A stretch of 64,000 nucleotides of DNA from Micromonospora musae (GCF_003626635.1 NZ_RAZT01000020.1:62001-126000), one strand, 5' to 3'; positions 16,108 to 24,562 are shown, counted from the first letter of the stretch. Numbers and translations: made by a program. Notes: generated by a model from the sequence alone, not told the origin.

Positions 16108-17301
16108 GTGGCGAAGGCGAAGTTCGAGCGGACTAAGCCGCACGTCAACATCGGCACCATTGGTCACATCGACCACGGTAAGACGACGCTGACGGCGGCC
16201 ATCACGAAGGTCCTGCACGACCAGTACCCGGACCTGAACCCGTACACGCCGTTCGACGAGATCGACAAGGCGCCGGAGGAGAAGGCCCGCGGCATCACGA
16301 TCTCGATCGCGCACGTCGAGTACCAGACCGAGGCGCGGCACTACGCGCACGTCGACTGCCCCGGTCACGCCGACTACATCAAGAACATGATCACCGGTGC
16401 CGCCCAGATGGACGGCGCGATCCTGGTGGTCGCGGCGACCGACGGCCCGATGCCGCAGACCCGCGAGCACGTGCTGCTGGCCCGTCAGGTCGGTGTGCCG
16501 TACATCGTCGTGGCGCTCAACAAGAGCGACATGGTCGACGACGAGGAGCTCCTGGAGCTCGTCGAGCTCGAGGTCCGCGAGCTGCTCTCCTCGCAGGAGT
16601 ACCCGGGTGACGACCTGCCGGTCGTCCGGGTCTCGGCGCTGAAGGCCCTCGAGGGTGACCCGGAGTGGACCCAGCGTCTCCTGGACCTGATGACCGCGGT
16701 CGACACCGCGATCCCGCAGCCGGAGCGCGAGACCGAGAAGCCGTTCCTCATGCCGATCGAGGACGTCTTCACGATCACCGGTCGTGGCACCGTCGTCACC
16801 GGCCGCGCCGAGCGTGGCGTGCTCAAGCCGAACGAGGAGGTGGAGATCGTCGGTATTCGCGAGAAGTCGACGAAGACGGTCGTCACCGGCATCGAGATGT
16901 TCCGCAAGCTGCTCGACGAGGCCCGCGCGGGTGAGAACGTCGGTCTGCTGCTGCGTGGCATCAAGCGCGAGGACGTCGAGCGCGGCATGGTCGTCATCAA
17001 GCCGGGCACCACGACCCCGCACACCGAGTTCGAGGCGACCGTCTACATCCTCTCCAAGGAGGAGGGTGGCCGGCACACGCCGTTCTTCCAGAACTACCGT
17101 CCGCAGTTCTACTTCCGGACCACGGACGTGACCGGTGTCGTGACCCTCCCCGAGGGCACCGAGATGGTCATGCCGGGTGACAACACCTCGATGTCGGTGA
17201 AGCTGATCCAGCCCATCGCCATGGAGGAGAACCTCAAGTTCGCGATCCGCGAGGGTGGCCGCACCGTCGGCGCCGGGTTCGTCACCAAGATCATGAAGTG
17301 A
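16108..17301 (+). CDS. tuf: elongation factor Tu
   Basis: EF-Tu (397 residues) delivers aminoacyl-tRNA to the ribosome. GTP-binding motifs are GHIDHGKTT from residue 19, DCPGH from 83 and NKSD from 138. The GTG at 16108 has ACAGGAGGA eight bases upstream. Elfamycin contact positions equivalent to E. coli Q124, G257, G275, G316, Q329 and A375 are conserved, but the position equivalent to Y160 is Q163 (LLSSQEYPGDD). A 217-base gap from fusA leaves room for a separate promoter, though none is clear. It is the last gene of the str operon. Confidence 0.98.
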   Translation: MAKAKFERTKPHVNIGTIGHIDHGKTTLTAAITKVLHDQYPDLNPYTPFDEIDKAPEEKARGITISIAHVEYQTEARHYAHVDCPGHADYIKNMITGAAQMDGAILVVAATDGPMPQTREHVLLARQVGVPYIVVALNKSDMVDDEELLELVELEVRELLSSQEYPGDDLPVVRVSALKALEGDPEWTQRLLDLMTAVDTAIPQPERETEKPFLMPIEDVFTITGRGTVVTGRAERGVLKPNEEVEIVGIREKSTKTVVTGIEMFRKLLDEARAGENVGLLLRGIKREDVERGMVVIKPGTTTPHTEFEATVYILSKEEGGRHTPFFQNYRPQFYFRTTDVTGVVTLPEGTEMVMPGDNTSMSVKLIQPIAMEENLKFAIREGGRTVGAGFVTKIMK

Positions 17302-17316
17302 ACTAGGTAACCCCGA

Positions 17317-17346
17317 TTAGACCGGCCGCAGGTCATGCGGCATACT
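17317..17346 (+). promoter_or_regulatory. probable S10 operon promoter
   Basis: TTAGAC at 17317-17322 and CATACT at 17341-17346 with an 18-bp spacer, 16 bases after the tuf stop. The position just after tuf and the CATACTAGTCAGGTTG wording suggest the S10 promoter, but the boxes are less perfect than at rpoB. Confidence 0.45.
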
Positions 17347-17423
17347 AGTCAGGTTGCGTAACGGCAGTTCGCCGTCCGTGTTCGGCTGAGCCGAACCTCC
17401 GGATGGTGAGACAGTCGAGCGCG

Positions 17424-17454
17424 GGGTGGTTGGCGGCCCGTCCGCCAACCACCC
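17424..17454 (+). promoter_or_regulatory. strong hairpin in the S10 leader
   Basis: GGGTGGTTGGCGG (17424-17436) and CCGCCAACCACCC (17442-17454) form a perfect 13-bp stem with a 5-nt loop CCCGT. In E. coli the S10 leader is the target for L4-mediated autogenous control. This hairpin is a candidate for an analogous role, but nothing in the sequence proves it. Confidence 0.55.
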
Positions 17455-17648
17455 TCGCACGGCGTTCGAGTTGCGATATCGCGCTCGGCGTCTTGACCCA
17501 CCGCGTGGTCGGACCGCTCCGGAGTCTGGGGCGGAGCCTGATCCGAGGGCGCGACACGCCCGACCGCGGGGGTCGGCGAAGTGGGCCTGTGCCGGCCGGT
17601 GCAGGCGCCCGCAACACAGCGGCATCGAGAGAAGGAACAGAAGCCACC

Positions 17649-17957
17649 ATGGCGGGACAGAAGATCCGCATCCGGCTCAAGGCCTATGACCACGAGGTCG
17701 TCGACTCCTCGGCTCGGAAGATCGTCGAGACGGTGACGCGTACCGGGGCGCAGGTCGCGGGCCCGGTGCCGCTGCCCACGGAGATCAACCGTTTCTGCGT
17801 CATCCGCTCGCCGCACAAGTACAAGGACTCGCGCGAGCACTTTGAGATGCGTACGCACAAGCGGCTGATCGACATCATCGACCCGACCCCCAAGACGGTC
17901 GACTCGCTCATGCGCCTCGACCTGCCGGCTGGCGTCGACATCGAGATCAAGCTGTAG
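17649..17957 (+). CDS. rpsJ: 30S ribosomal protein S10
   Basis: S10 (102 residues) binds the 30S head and, as NusE, pairs with NusB in antitermination. The protein starts [19 protein letters not shown] and ends [12 protein letters not shown], matching family length. The ATG at 17649 is chosen over upstream in-frame starts because GAAGGA lies at 17631-17636 and the family starts here. It is the first gene of the S10 operon; rplC follows after 11 bases. Confidence 0.98.
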
Positions 17958-17968
17958 GGACCGGACAA

Positions 17969-18634
17969 ATGGACAGGCAAGTTAAGGGGATCCTGGGCGC
18001 CAAGCTCGGCATGACCCAGGTCTGGGACAACAACCGCGTTGTTCCGGTGACCGTGGTCGAGGCCGGCCCGTGCGTCATCAGCCAGGTTCGTAGCGCCGAG
18101 AAGGACGGTTACTCCGCGGTCCAGCTCGCCTACGGCACGATCGACCCGCGCAAGGTGAAGAAGCCGATCACCGGCCACTACGCCAAGGCCGAGGTCGCGC
18201 CGCGCCGGCACATCGTCGAGCTGCGCACCAGCGACGCCGCCGACTACTCGCTCGGCCAGGAGGTCACGGTCGAGGAGTTCCCGGCGGGCGTCTCGATCGA
18301 CGTCACCGGCCGCACCAAGGGCAAGGGTTACGCCGGCCCGATGAAGCGGCACGGCTTCCACGGTCTGCGCGCGAGCCACGGTGTCGAGCGCAAGCACCGC
18401 TCGCCCGGCTCGATCGGCGCCTGCGCCACCCCGGGTCGCGTCTTCAAGGGCACCCGGATGGCCGGCCGGATGGGTGGCGTGCGCTACACCGTCCAGAACC
18501 TGACCGTCCAGGCGGTCGACACCGAGAACAACCTGCTGCTGGTCCGCGGTGCCATCCCCGGTCCGAAGGGCGCGGTGGTTCTGGTCCGTACGGCGGCCAA
18601 GACCAAGGCGAAGAAGGGCGGTGTGGCCAAGTGA
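17969..18634 (+). CDS. rplC: 50S ribosomal protein L3
   Basis: L3 (221 residues) is an early-assembly protein whose long loop reaches the peptidyl transferase centre. Hallmarks are MDRQVKGILGAKLGMTQVWD at the N-terminus, the basic GYAGPMKRHGFHGLRASHG segment and GACATPGRVFKGTRMAGRMG. The last residues are Lys-rich. Its stop overlaps the rplD GTG start by 4 bases, indicating coupled translation. Confidence 0.98.
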   Translation: MDRQVKGILGAKLGMTQVWDNNRVVPVTVVEAGPCVISQVRSAEKDGYSAVQLAYGTIDPRKVKKPITGHYAKAEVAPRRHIVELRTSDAADYSLGQEVTVEEFPAGVSIDVTGRTKGKGYAGPMKRHGFHGLRASHGVERKHRSPGSIGACATPGRVFKGTRMAGRMGGVRYTVQNLTVQAVDTENNLLLVRGAIPGPKGAVVLVRTAAKTKAKKGGVAK

Positions 18635-19281
18635 GCACCGTTGACGTCCTCAACGTCGAAGGCGCCAAGAGCGGCTCGGTCGAGCTGCCGGCCGACATCT
18701 TCGACGTGCAGGCCAACGTCGCGCTGATGCACCAGGTCGTGGTGGCACAGCTGGCGGCGGCCCGGCAGGGCACGCACAAGACCAAGACCCGCGGCGAGGT
18801 TGCCGGCGGCGGCAAGAAGCCCTACAAGCAGAAGGGCACCGGTCGTGCCCGCCAGGGCTCGATCCGCGCGCCGCAGTTCGCCGGCGGTGGCGTGGTGCAC
18901 GGTCCCGTGCCGCGTGACTACAGCCAGCGCACCCCCAAGAAGATGAAGGCCGCCGCTCTGCGTGGCGCCCTCTCCGACCGGGCGCGCGCCGGCCAGGTGC
19001 ACGTCGTCGAGGCGTTCGTCTCGGGCGAGAAGCCGTCGACCAAGGCTGCTCTGGTCACGCTGGCCAAGCTGACCGAGGCCCGGCGGGTCCTCGTCGTGCT
19101 GAGCAGCACCGACGAGCTGAACTGGGTGTCGCTGCGCAACGAGCCGCGGGTGCACCTGATCGAGGCCGGCCAGCTCAACACGTACGACGTGCTGGTGGCC
19201 GACGACGTGGTCTTCACCAAGGACGCGCTGGACGAGTTCCTGGGCGTTCCGGCCGAGACCACCGAGGAGGGTGGCAAGTGA
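18631..19281 (+). CDS. rplD: 50S ribosomal protein L4
   Basis: L4 (216 residues) lines the exit tunnel with its extended loop, which carries macrolide-relevant contacts; the conserved loop is KKPYKQKGTGRARQGSIRAP. It starts with GTG inside the rplC stop (4-base overlap) and itself overlaps rplW by 4 bases. In E. coli, L4 represses its own S10 operon; the long leader upstream of rpsJ would allow this but does not show it. Confidence 0.98.
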   Translation: MSTVDVLNVEGAKSGSVELPADIFDVQANVALMHQVVVAQLAAARQGTHKTKTRGEVAGGGKKPYKQKGTGRARQGSIRAPQFAGGGVVHGPVPRDYSQRTPKKMKAAALRGALSDRARAGQVHVVEAFVSGEKPSTKAALVTLAKLTEARRVLVVLSSTDELNWVSLRNEPRVHLIEAGQLNTYDVLVADDVVFTKDALDEFLGVPAETTEEGGK

Positions 19282-19580
19282 GCACGATCGCCGACCCGCG
19301 CGACATCATCGTGGCGCCGGTCGTCTCGGAGAAGAGCTACAGCGAGCTGAACCGCAACTGGTACACCTTCGAGGTGCACCCGGACGCGAACAAGACCGAG
19401 ATCAAGATCGCTATCCAGCAGATCTTCAACGTCCGCGTCCTGACGGTCAACACGCTCAACCGCGAGGGCAAGCGCAAGCGCACCCGTAACGGGTTCGGCA
19501 AGCGCAAGGACACCAAGCGGGCGATGGTGAAGCTGGCTGACGGTGACCGTATCGAGGCCTTCGGCGGCCCGGTCAGCTGA
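19278..19580 (+). CDS. rplW: 50S ribosomal protein L23
   Basis: L23 (100 residues) sits at the tunnel exit and is the docking site for trigger factor and SRP. The sequence has DIIVAPVVSEKSYSELN near the N-terminus and VRVLTVNTLNREGKRKR in the middle. GTG start overlaps rplD by 4 bases; rplB begins 12 bases after its stop. Confidence 0.97.
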   Translation: MSTIADPRDIIVAPVVSEKSYSELNRNWYTFEVHPDANKTEIKIAIQQIFNVRVLTVNTLNREGKRKRTRNGFGKRKDTKRAMVKLADGDRIEAFGGPVS

Positions 19581-19592
19581 GGGGTGTAGACA

Positions 19593-20432
19593 ATGGCTAT
19601 CCGTAAGTACAAGCCGACGACGCCGGGCCGGCGTGGCTCCAGCGTCGCCGACTTCGCTGAGATCACCCGGTCGACGCCCGAGAAGTCGCTGCTGGCTCCG
19701 CTGCCGAAGAAGGGCGGTCGCAACGCCCACGGTCGGATCACCACGCGGCACCACGGTGGCGGCCACAAGCGGCAGTACCGTCTGATCGACTTCAAGCGGG
19801 TCGACAAGGACGGCGTGCCGGCGAAGGTCGCGCACATCGAGTACGACCCGAACCGCACCGCGCGCATCGCGCTGCTGCACTACGCCGACGGCGAGAAGCG
19901 TTACATCATCGCGCCGAAGGACCTGAAGCAGGGCGACGTCGTCGAGTCGGGTCCGAGCGCCGACATCAAGCCGGGCAACAACCTGCCGCTGCGCAACATC
20001 CCGGTCGGTACCACCGTCCACAACGTGGAGCTGCGTCCGGGCGGCGGCGCCAAGCTGGCCCGCTCGGCCGGCGTCGGCATCCAGCTGCTTGGCCGCGAGG
20101 GCGCGTACGCGACCCTGCGTATGCCCTCCGGTGAGATCCGGCGGGTCGACGTGCGCTGCCGGGCGAGCGTCGGCGAGATCGGCAACGCCGATCAGTCGAA
20201 CATCAACTGGGGTAAGGCCGGCCGGATGCGGTGGAAGGGCAAGCGCCCGACCGTCCGTGGTGTCGCCATGAACCCGGTCGACCACCCGCACGGTGGTGGT
20301 GAGGGTAAGACCTCCGGTGGTCGCCACCCGGTCAACCCGCAGGGTAAGCCCGAGGGCCGCACCCGCCGTAAGGGCCAGCCGAGTGACCGGCTGATCGTCC
20401 GCCGTCGCTACGCCACCCGCAAGCGCGGCTAA
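19593..20432 (+). CDS. rplB: 50S ribosomal protein L2
   Basis: L2 (279 residues) is needed for subunit association and peptidyl transferase activity. It starts MAIRKYKPTTPGRRGSS and has the conserved C-terminal VRGVAMNPVDHPHGGGEGK segment with the essential histidine that contacts 23S rRNA. Family length and order (L23-L2-S19) are as expected. Confidence 0.98.
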   Translation: MAIRKYKPTTPGRRGSSVADFAEITRSTPEKSLLAPLPKKGGRNAHGRITTRHHGGGHKRQYRLIDFKRVDKDGVPAKVAHIEYDPNRTARIALLHYADGEKRYIIAPKDLKQGDVVESGPSADIKPGNNLPLRNIPVGTTVHNVELRPGGGAKLARSAGVGIQLLGREGAYATLRMPSGEIRRVDVRCRASVGEIGNADQSNINWGKAGRMRWKGKRPTVRGVAMNPVDHPHGGGEGKTSGGRHPVNPQGKPEGRTRRKGQPSDRLIVRRRYATRKRG

Positions 20433-20447
20433 CAGGAGAGCTGACTT

Positions 20448-20729
20448 ATGCCTCGCAGCCTGAAGAAGGGCCCGTTCGTAGACGACCACCTGCTCAAGAA
20501 GGTGGAGACGCAGAACGACAAGGGAACCAAGAACGTCATCAAGACCTGGTCGCGCCGCTCGATGATCATCCCGGACATGCTCGGGCACACGATCGCCGTG
20601 CACGACGGACGCAAGCACGTCCCGGTGTTCGTGACCGAGGCGATGGTCGGGCACAAGCTCGGCGAGTTCGCTTTGACCCGCACGTTCAAGGGTCACGAGA
20701 AGGACGATCGGAAGAGCCGTCGGCGCTGA
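20448..20729 (+). CDS. rpsS: 30S ribosomal protein S19
   Basis: S19 (93 residues) binds the 30S head with S13 and contacts the A-site tRNA. Conserved text includes MPRSLKKGPFVDDHLLKKV, TWSRRSMIIPDMLGHTIAVH and the C-terminal KLGEFALTRTFKGH. CAGGAGAGC precedes the ATG. rplV begins 40 bases later. Confidence 0.98.
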   Translation: MPRSLKKGPFVDDHLLKKVETQNDKGTKNVIKTWSRRSMIIPDMLGHTIAVHDGRKHVPVFVTEAMVGHKLGEFALTRTFKGHEKDDRKSRRR

Positions 20730-20769
20730 CGCCGCGGGCACACGGATAGAGGATCAAGGGGTTACAGCG

Positions 20770-21225
20770 ATGCCAGGAAAGGGCGACGCTCCGGTGCTTC
20801 CGGGCGCGCGGGCGGTTGCGCGGCATGTGCGCATCTCGCCGATGAAGGCGCGCCGGGTGGTCAACCTCGTCCGCGGCCTGCCCGCGAAGGAGGCGCTCAC
20901 GGTGCTGCAGTTCGCGCCGCAGGCTGCGAGTGAGCAGGTGTACAAGGTGCTCGCTAGCGCGATCGCCAACGCGGAGAACAACGAGCGGCTGGACCCCGAC
21001 GCGCTGCTCGTCAGCGAGGCGTTCGTGGACGAGGGCCCGACGATGAAGCGGTTCCAGCCGCGGGCGCAGGGTCGGGCGTTCCGGATCCGCAAGCGCACCT
21101 GCCACATCACGGTGGCGGTCGAGGCCGTCGCGCCGGCCACGCCGCGTAAGGCCGCGAAGAAGACGGCTCCGGCGAAGAAGGCCGCGCCGGCCGAGACGCA
21201 GAGCAACACGGAGGGCGCGGAGTAA
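20770..21225 (+). CDS. rplV: 50S ribosomal protein L22
   Basis: L22 (151 residues) has a globular domain on the 50S surface and a beta-hairpin in the exit tunnel. The N-terminal RHVRISPMKARRVVNLVRG and the hairpin region RFQPRAQGRAFRIRKRTCHI are typical. It is longer than the roughly 110-residue E. coli protein because of a C-terminal Ala/Lys/Pro tail (about residues 120-151), common in actinobacteria. Its stop and the rpsC ATG share one base. Confidence 0.97.
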   Translation: MPGKGDAPVLPGARAVARHVRISPMKARRVVNLVRGLPAKEALTVLQFAPQAASEQVYKVLASAIANAENNERLDPDALLVSEAFVDEGPTMKRFQPRAQGRAFRIRKRTCHITVAVEAVAPATPRKAAKKTAPAKKAAPAETQSNTEGAE

Positions 21226-22082
21226 TGGGTCAGAAGGTTCACCCGCACGGGTTCCGACTCGGTATCTCGACCGACTGGAAGTCCCGCTGGTTCGCGGACA
21301 AGCTCTATAAGGACTACGTCGGCGAGGACGTCAAGATCCGCCGGATGATGTCCCAGGGCCTCGAGCGCGCCGGGATCTCCAAGGTCGACATCGAGCGCAC
21401 CCGGGACCGGGTCCGTGTCGACATCCACACCGCCCGGCCGGGCATCGTCATCGGCCGTAAGGGTGCGGAGGCCGACAAGATCCGGGGCCGGCTCGAGAAG
21501 CTGACCGGCAAGCAGGTCCAGCTGAACATCATCGAGGTGAAGAACCCCGAGTCGGACGCCCAGCTCGTCGCGCAGGGCGTGGCCGAGCAGCTGTCCAGCC
21601 GGGTCAGCTTCCGTCGGGCGATGCGCAAGGCCATGCAGTCGGCCATGAAGAACCCGGTCTGCAAGGGCATCCGGGTGCAGGTCTCGGGTCGCCTCGGCGG
21701 CGCCGAGATGAGCCGGACGGAGTTCTACCGCGAGGGCCGGGTTCCGCTGCACACGCTGCGGGCCAACATCGAGTACGGCTTCTTCGAGGCCCGTACCACG
21801 TTCGGCCGGATCGGTGTGAAGGTCTGGATCTACAAGGGCGACGCGGTCCCGGGCCGGGAGGCTCCGGCCGAGACCGGTCCGTCCCGTCCGCGCCGTGACC
21901 GTGGCGACCGGCCCGAGCGGCCGCGCCGTGGTCGGTCGGGTTCGTCCGGCACCACCGCCGGCGGTACCGAGGCCGGCCGGGCTGCCGCGACCACGCTCGC
22001 GCAGCAGGCCGAGACGCCGAGTGGTGACGCGGTGGATCCCGCCGCCGTCGCCGCCGCGGCAGAAACGCAGCAGGAGGGCTGA
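21225..22082 (+). CDS. rpsC: 30S ribosomal protein S3
   Basis: S3 (285 residues) lies at the mRNA entry tunnel and has helicase-like activity with S4 and S5. MGQKVHPHGFRLGI starts it; the KH domain contains RPGIVIGRKGAEADKIR. The C-terminus from about residue 215 is a low-complexity Arg/Asp/Gly/Ala tail of about 70 residues, making it longer than the 233-residue E. coli protein. It overlaps the rplV stop by one base. Confidence 0.97.
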   Translation: MGQKVHPHGFRLGISTDWKSRWFADKLYKDYVGEDVKIRRMMSQGLERAGISKVDIERTRDRVRVDIHTARPGIVIGRKGAEADKIRGRLEKLTGKQVQLNIIEVKNPESDAQLVAQGVAEQLSSRVSFRRAMRKAMQSAMKNPVCKGIRVQVSGRLGGAEMSRTEFYREGRVPLHTLRANIEYGFFEARTTFGRIGVKVWIYKGDAVPGREAPAETGPSRPRRDRGDRPERPRRGRSGSSGTTAGGTEAGRAAATTLAQQAETPSGDAVDPAAVAAAAETQQEG

Positions 22083-22085
22083 CAG

Positions 22086-22511
22086 ATGCTGATGCCGCGC
22101 AAGCCCCCGAAGGGCTTCCGCAAGCCGCACCACCCGGACCGCCACGGCGCGTCCAAGGGTGGTAACCGGGTGGTGTTCGGCGAGTTCGGGATCCAGGCTC
22201 TCGAGCCGGCGTACGTGACCAACCGGCAGATCGAGTCGGCGCGTATCGCGATGACCCGTCACATCAAGCGTGGCGGCAAGGTCTGGATCACGATCTTCCC
22301 GGACCAGGCGCTCACCAAGAAGCCGGCCGAAACCCGGATGGGTTCCGGTAAGGGTTCGACCGAGTGGTGGGTCTCCAACGTGAAGCCGGGGCGGATTCTC
22401 TTCGAGATGTCCTTCCCCAACGAGCAGATTGCGCGAGAGGCGATGCGTCGCGCGATCCACAAGCTCCCGATGAAGTGCCGCATTGTGACGCGCGAAGTGG
22501 GTGAGTCCTGA
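22086..22511 (+). CDS. rplP: 50S ribosomal protein L16
   Basis: L16 (141 residues) organises the A-site tRNA elbow and is a late-assembly protein. Conserved segments are MLMPRKPPKGFRKPHHPDRHG, GGKVWITIFPDQALTKKP, AETRMGSGKGSTEWWVSNVK and the C-terminal KLPMKCRIVTRE. AGGAGG at 22072-22077 fits the first ATG. Overlaps rpmC by one base. Confidence 0.98.
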   Translation: MLMPRKPPKGFRKPHHPDRHGASKGGNRVVFGEFGIQALEPAYVTNRQIESARIAMTRHIKRGGKVWITIFPDQALTKKPAETRMGSGKGSTEWWVSNVKPGRILFEMSFPNEQIAREAMRRAIHKLPMKCRIVTREVGES

Positions 22512-22747
22512 TGGCAGCGGGCGTTAAGGCCGCCGAGCTGCGTGAGCTCTCCGAGGAGGAGCTGGTCACGAAGCTGCGGGAGGCCAAGGCGGAGCTGTTC
22601 AACCTCCGCGTGCAGGCCGCAACCGGTCAGCTGGACAACAACCGGCGGCTGCAGGTCATCCGTCGGGAGATCGCCCGGATCTACACGATCATGCGCGAGC
22701 GCGAGCTGGGGCTCTCGGCCGCGCCGACTGAGGTGACTGCAGGATGA
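22511..22747 (+). CDS. rpmC: 50S ribosomal protein L29
   Basis: L29 (78 residues) is a helical-hairpin protein beside L23 at the tunnel exit. It contains the typical AAELRELSEEELVTKLREAK and NNRRLQVIRREIARIYTIMR. It overlaps rplP by one base and rpsQ by four. Confidence 0.97.
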   Translation: MAAGVKAAELRELSEEELVTKLREAKAELFNLRVQAATGQLDNNRRLQVIRREIARIYTIMRERELGLSAAPTEVTAG

Positions 22748-23022
22748 GCGAGAACACCACCACCACCGAGACCCGGGGCCGCCGCAAGGTCCGCGAGGGT
22801 CTGGTGGTCAGCGACAAGATGGACAAGACCGTCGTCGTCGAGGTCGAGGACCGCGTCAAGCACGCGCTGTACGGCAAGATCATGCGTCGTACCAGCAAGC
22901 TGAAGGCGCACGACGAGCAGAACAGCGCCGGCATCGGCGACCGGGTCCTGATCATGGAGACCCGGCCGCTCTCCGCCACCAAGCGCTGGCGGCTCGTGGA
23001 GATCCTGGAAAAGGCCAAGTAG
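22744..23022 (+). CDS. rpsQ: 30S ribosomal protein S17
   Basis: S17 (92 residues) is an OB-fold primary 16S rRNA-binding protein. The conserved REGLVVSDKMDKTVVVEVED opens the fold after a short Thr/Arg-rich head, and VLIMETRPLSATKRWRLVEI is the signature end. It is the last gene of the S10 operon; a 98-base gap then leads to rplN. Confidence 0.97.
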   Translation: MSENTTTTETRGRRKVREGLVVSDKMDKTVVVEVEDRVKHALYGKIMRRTSKLKAHDEQNSAGIGDRVLIMETRPLSATKRWRLVEILEKAK

Positions 23023-23120
23023 CGAAGGCTTCGAGCTCGCCCGACGTCGCGTCGGGCGCGGGTTCCGCCAGGCTCCGGCCGCTACGGCGGCCGGAGAACC
23101 GGCAGACATAGGAGATAGAC

Positions 23121-23489
23121 GTGATTCAGCAGGAGTCGCGACTGCGCGTCGCCGACAACACGGGTGCCCGGGAGATCCTGTGCATCCGGGTTCTCGGTGG
23201 CTCCGGTCGGCGCTACGCGAGCATCGGCGACGTCATCGTGGCCACCGTCAAGGACGCGATCCCGGGTGCCGGTGTGAAGAAGGGCGACGTCGTCAAGGCG
23301 GTCGTCGTTCGCACCGTCAAGGAGAAGCGGCGTCCGGACGGGTCGTACATCCGCTTCGACGAGAACGCCGCCGTCATCATCAAGGATGGTGGCGACCCGC
23401 GCGGTACCCGTATCTTCGGCCCGGTCGGTCGGGAGCTGCGGGACAAGCGGTTCATGAAGATCATTTCCCTCGCGCCGGAGGTGTTGTGA
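23121..23489 (+). CDS. rplN: 50S ribosomal protein L14
   Basis: L14 (122 residues) helps form an intersubunit bridge with 16S helix 44. MIQQESRLRVADNTGAREIL and KDGGDPRGTRIFGPVGRELR are diagnostic. GTG start at 23121. It is the first gene of the spc group; the 98-base gap before it holds no clear promoter. Its stop overlaps the proposed rplX start. Confidence 0.98.
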   Translation: MIQQESRLRVADNTGAREILCIRVLGGSGRRYASIGDVIVATVKDAIPGAGVKKGDVVKAVVVRTVKEKRRPDGSYIRFDENAAVIIKDGGDPRGTRIFGPVGRELRDKRFMKIISLAPEVL

Positions 23490-23806
23490 CCGTGAAGGTC
23501 AAGAAGGGCGACACGGTCGTCGTCATCGCCGGCAAGGACAAGGGTGCCAAGGGCAAGGTCATCGCGGCCTACCCGCGGCAGGACAAGGTCCTGGTCGAGG
23601 GCGTGAACCGGGTCAAGAAGCACACCCGCATCAGCACCACCCAGCGCGGCGCCAAGACCGGTGGCATCGTCACCCAGGAGGCCCCGATCAACGTCTCGAA
23701 CGTGATGGTCGTGGACTCCGACGGCAAGCCGACCCGTGTCGGTTACCGGATCGACGACAACGGCCAGAAGGTCCGCATCGCGCGTAGCACCGGTAAGGAC
23801 CTCTGA
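23486..23806 (+). CDS. rplX: 50S ribosomal protein L24
   Basis: L24 (106 residues) initiates 50S assembly. KVKKGDTVVVIAGKDKGAKG is the KOW motif; DKVLVEGVNRVKKHTR follows. GTG 23486 overlaps the rplN stop by 4 bases with GGAGG at 23477-23481; a second GTG at 23492 would shorten it by two residues. The overlap with rplN favours the first. It shares one base with the rplE start. Confidence 0.95.
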   Translation: MTVKVKKGDTVVVIAGKDKGAKGKVIAAYPRQDKVLVEGVNRVKKHTRISTTQRGAKTGGIVTQEAPINVSNVMVVDSDGKPTRVGYRIDDNGQKVRIARSTGKDL

Positions 23807-24375
23807 TGACCACGGCTACCGAAACCAACACCACTCCGCGTCTGAAGGAGCGGTACCGCAGCGAGATCGTGGCCAAGCTGCGCGAGCAGTACGACTACGG
23901 CAACCCGATGCAGGTGCCGCGGCTGGTCAAGATCGTCGTCAACATGGGTGTCGGCGAGGCCGCCCGGGACGCCAAGCTGATCGACGGCGCCGTCCGGGAC
24001 CTGGCCACCATCACCGGCCAGAAGCCGCAGGTGCGGCGGGCGACCAAGTCCATCGCGCAGTTCAAGCTCCGCGAGGGCATGCCGATCGGCGCGAAGGTGA
24101 CCCTCCGCGGCGACCGGATGTGGGAGTTCCTGGACCGGCTGCTGTCGATCGCGCTGCCGCGTATCCGCGACTTCCGCGGTCTCGACGGCCGCAAGCTCGA
24201 CGGGCACGGCAACTACACGTTCGGCCTGACCGAGCAGTCGGTGTTCCACGAGATCGACCAGGACAAGATCGATCGCCAGCGGGGCATGGACATCACGGTG
24301 GTCACCACCGCCACGACCGACGACGAGGGCCGGGCGCTGCTCAAGCTCCTGGGCTTCCCGTTCAAGGAGAACTGA
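23806..24375 (+). CDS. rplE: 50S ribosomal protein L5
   Basis: L5 (189 residues) binds 5S rRNA and contacts the P-site tRNA. PRLKERYRSEIVAKLREQYD, KIVVNMGVGEAARD and FRGLDGRKLDGHGNYTFGLT are characteristic. It begins within the rplX stop (TGATG) and ends one base before rpsN. Confidence 0.98.
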   Translation: MTTATETNTTPRLKERYRSEIVAKLREQYDYGNPMQVPRLVKIVVNMGVGEAARDAKLIDGAVRDLATITGQKPQVRRATKSIAQFKLREGMPIGAKVTLRGDRMWEFLDRLLSIALPRIRDFRGLDGRKLDGHGNYTFGLTEQSVFHEIDQDKIDRQRGMDITVVTTATTDDEGRALLKLLGFPFKEN

Positions 24376-24376
24376 G

Positions 24377-24562
24377 ATGGCCAAGAAGGCGCTGATCCTC
24401 AAGGCGGCCGCGAAGCCGAAGTTCTCGGTTCGCGCGTACACCCGCTGCCAGCGGTGCGGGCGTCCGAAGGCGGTCTACCGCAAGTTCGGTCTCTGCCGGG
24501 TGTGCATCCGGGAGATGGCCCACCGCGGTGAGCTGCCCGGCGTGTCCAAGGCTTCCTGGTAA
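24377..24562 (+). CDS. rpsN: 30S ribosomal protein S14, zinc-binding type Z
   Basis: The short 61-residue form of S14, with two CxxC pairs (C24, C27, C40, C43) for zinc. It assembles in the 30S head. Organisms with this form often carry a zinc-free, Zur-controlled paralogue elsewhere; none is in the window. It follows rplE directly and an 96-base gap precedes rpsH. Some annotations call it rpsZ. Confidence 0.97.
   Translation: MAKKALILKAAAKPKFSVRAYTRCQRCGRPKAVYRKFGLCRVCIREMAHRGELPGVSKASW

Larger units (their letters stand above)
17302..17648 (+). other. 347-base gap: S10 operon promoter and leader
   Basis: No gene is seen here. A promoter is proposed at 17317-17346. The leader holds a 7-bp hairpin GTTCGGC/GCCGAAC (17380-17396), a perfect 13-bp hairpin (17424-17454) and the 20-nt sequence at 17551-17570 that is identical in the rpsL leader. 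Confidence 0.65.

Noticed and set aside
16108..17301. GE2270-type resistance changes in EF-Tu
   Set aside because: Positions equivalent to E. coli G257 and G275 are Gly in VVTGIEMF and GENVGLLLRG.
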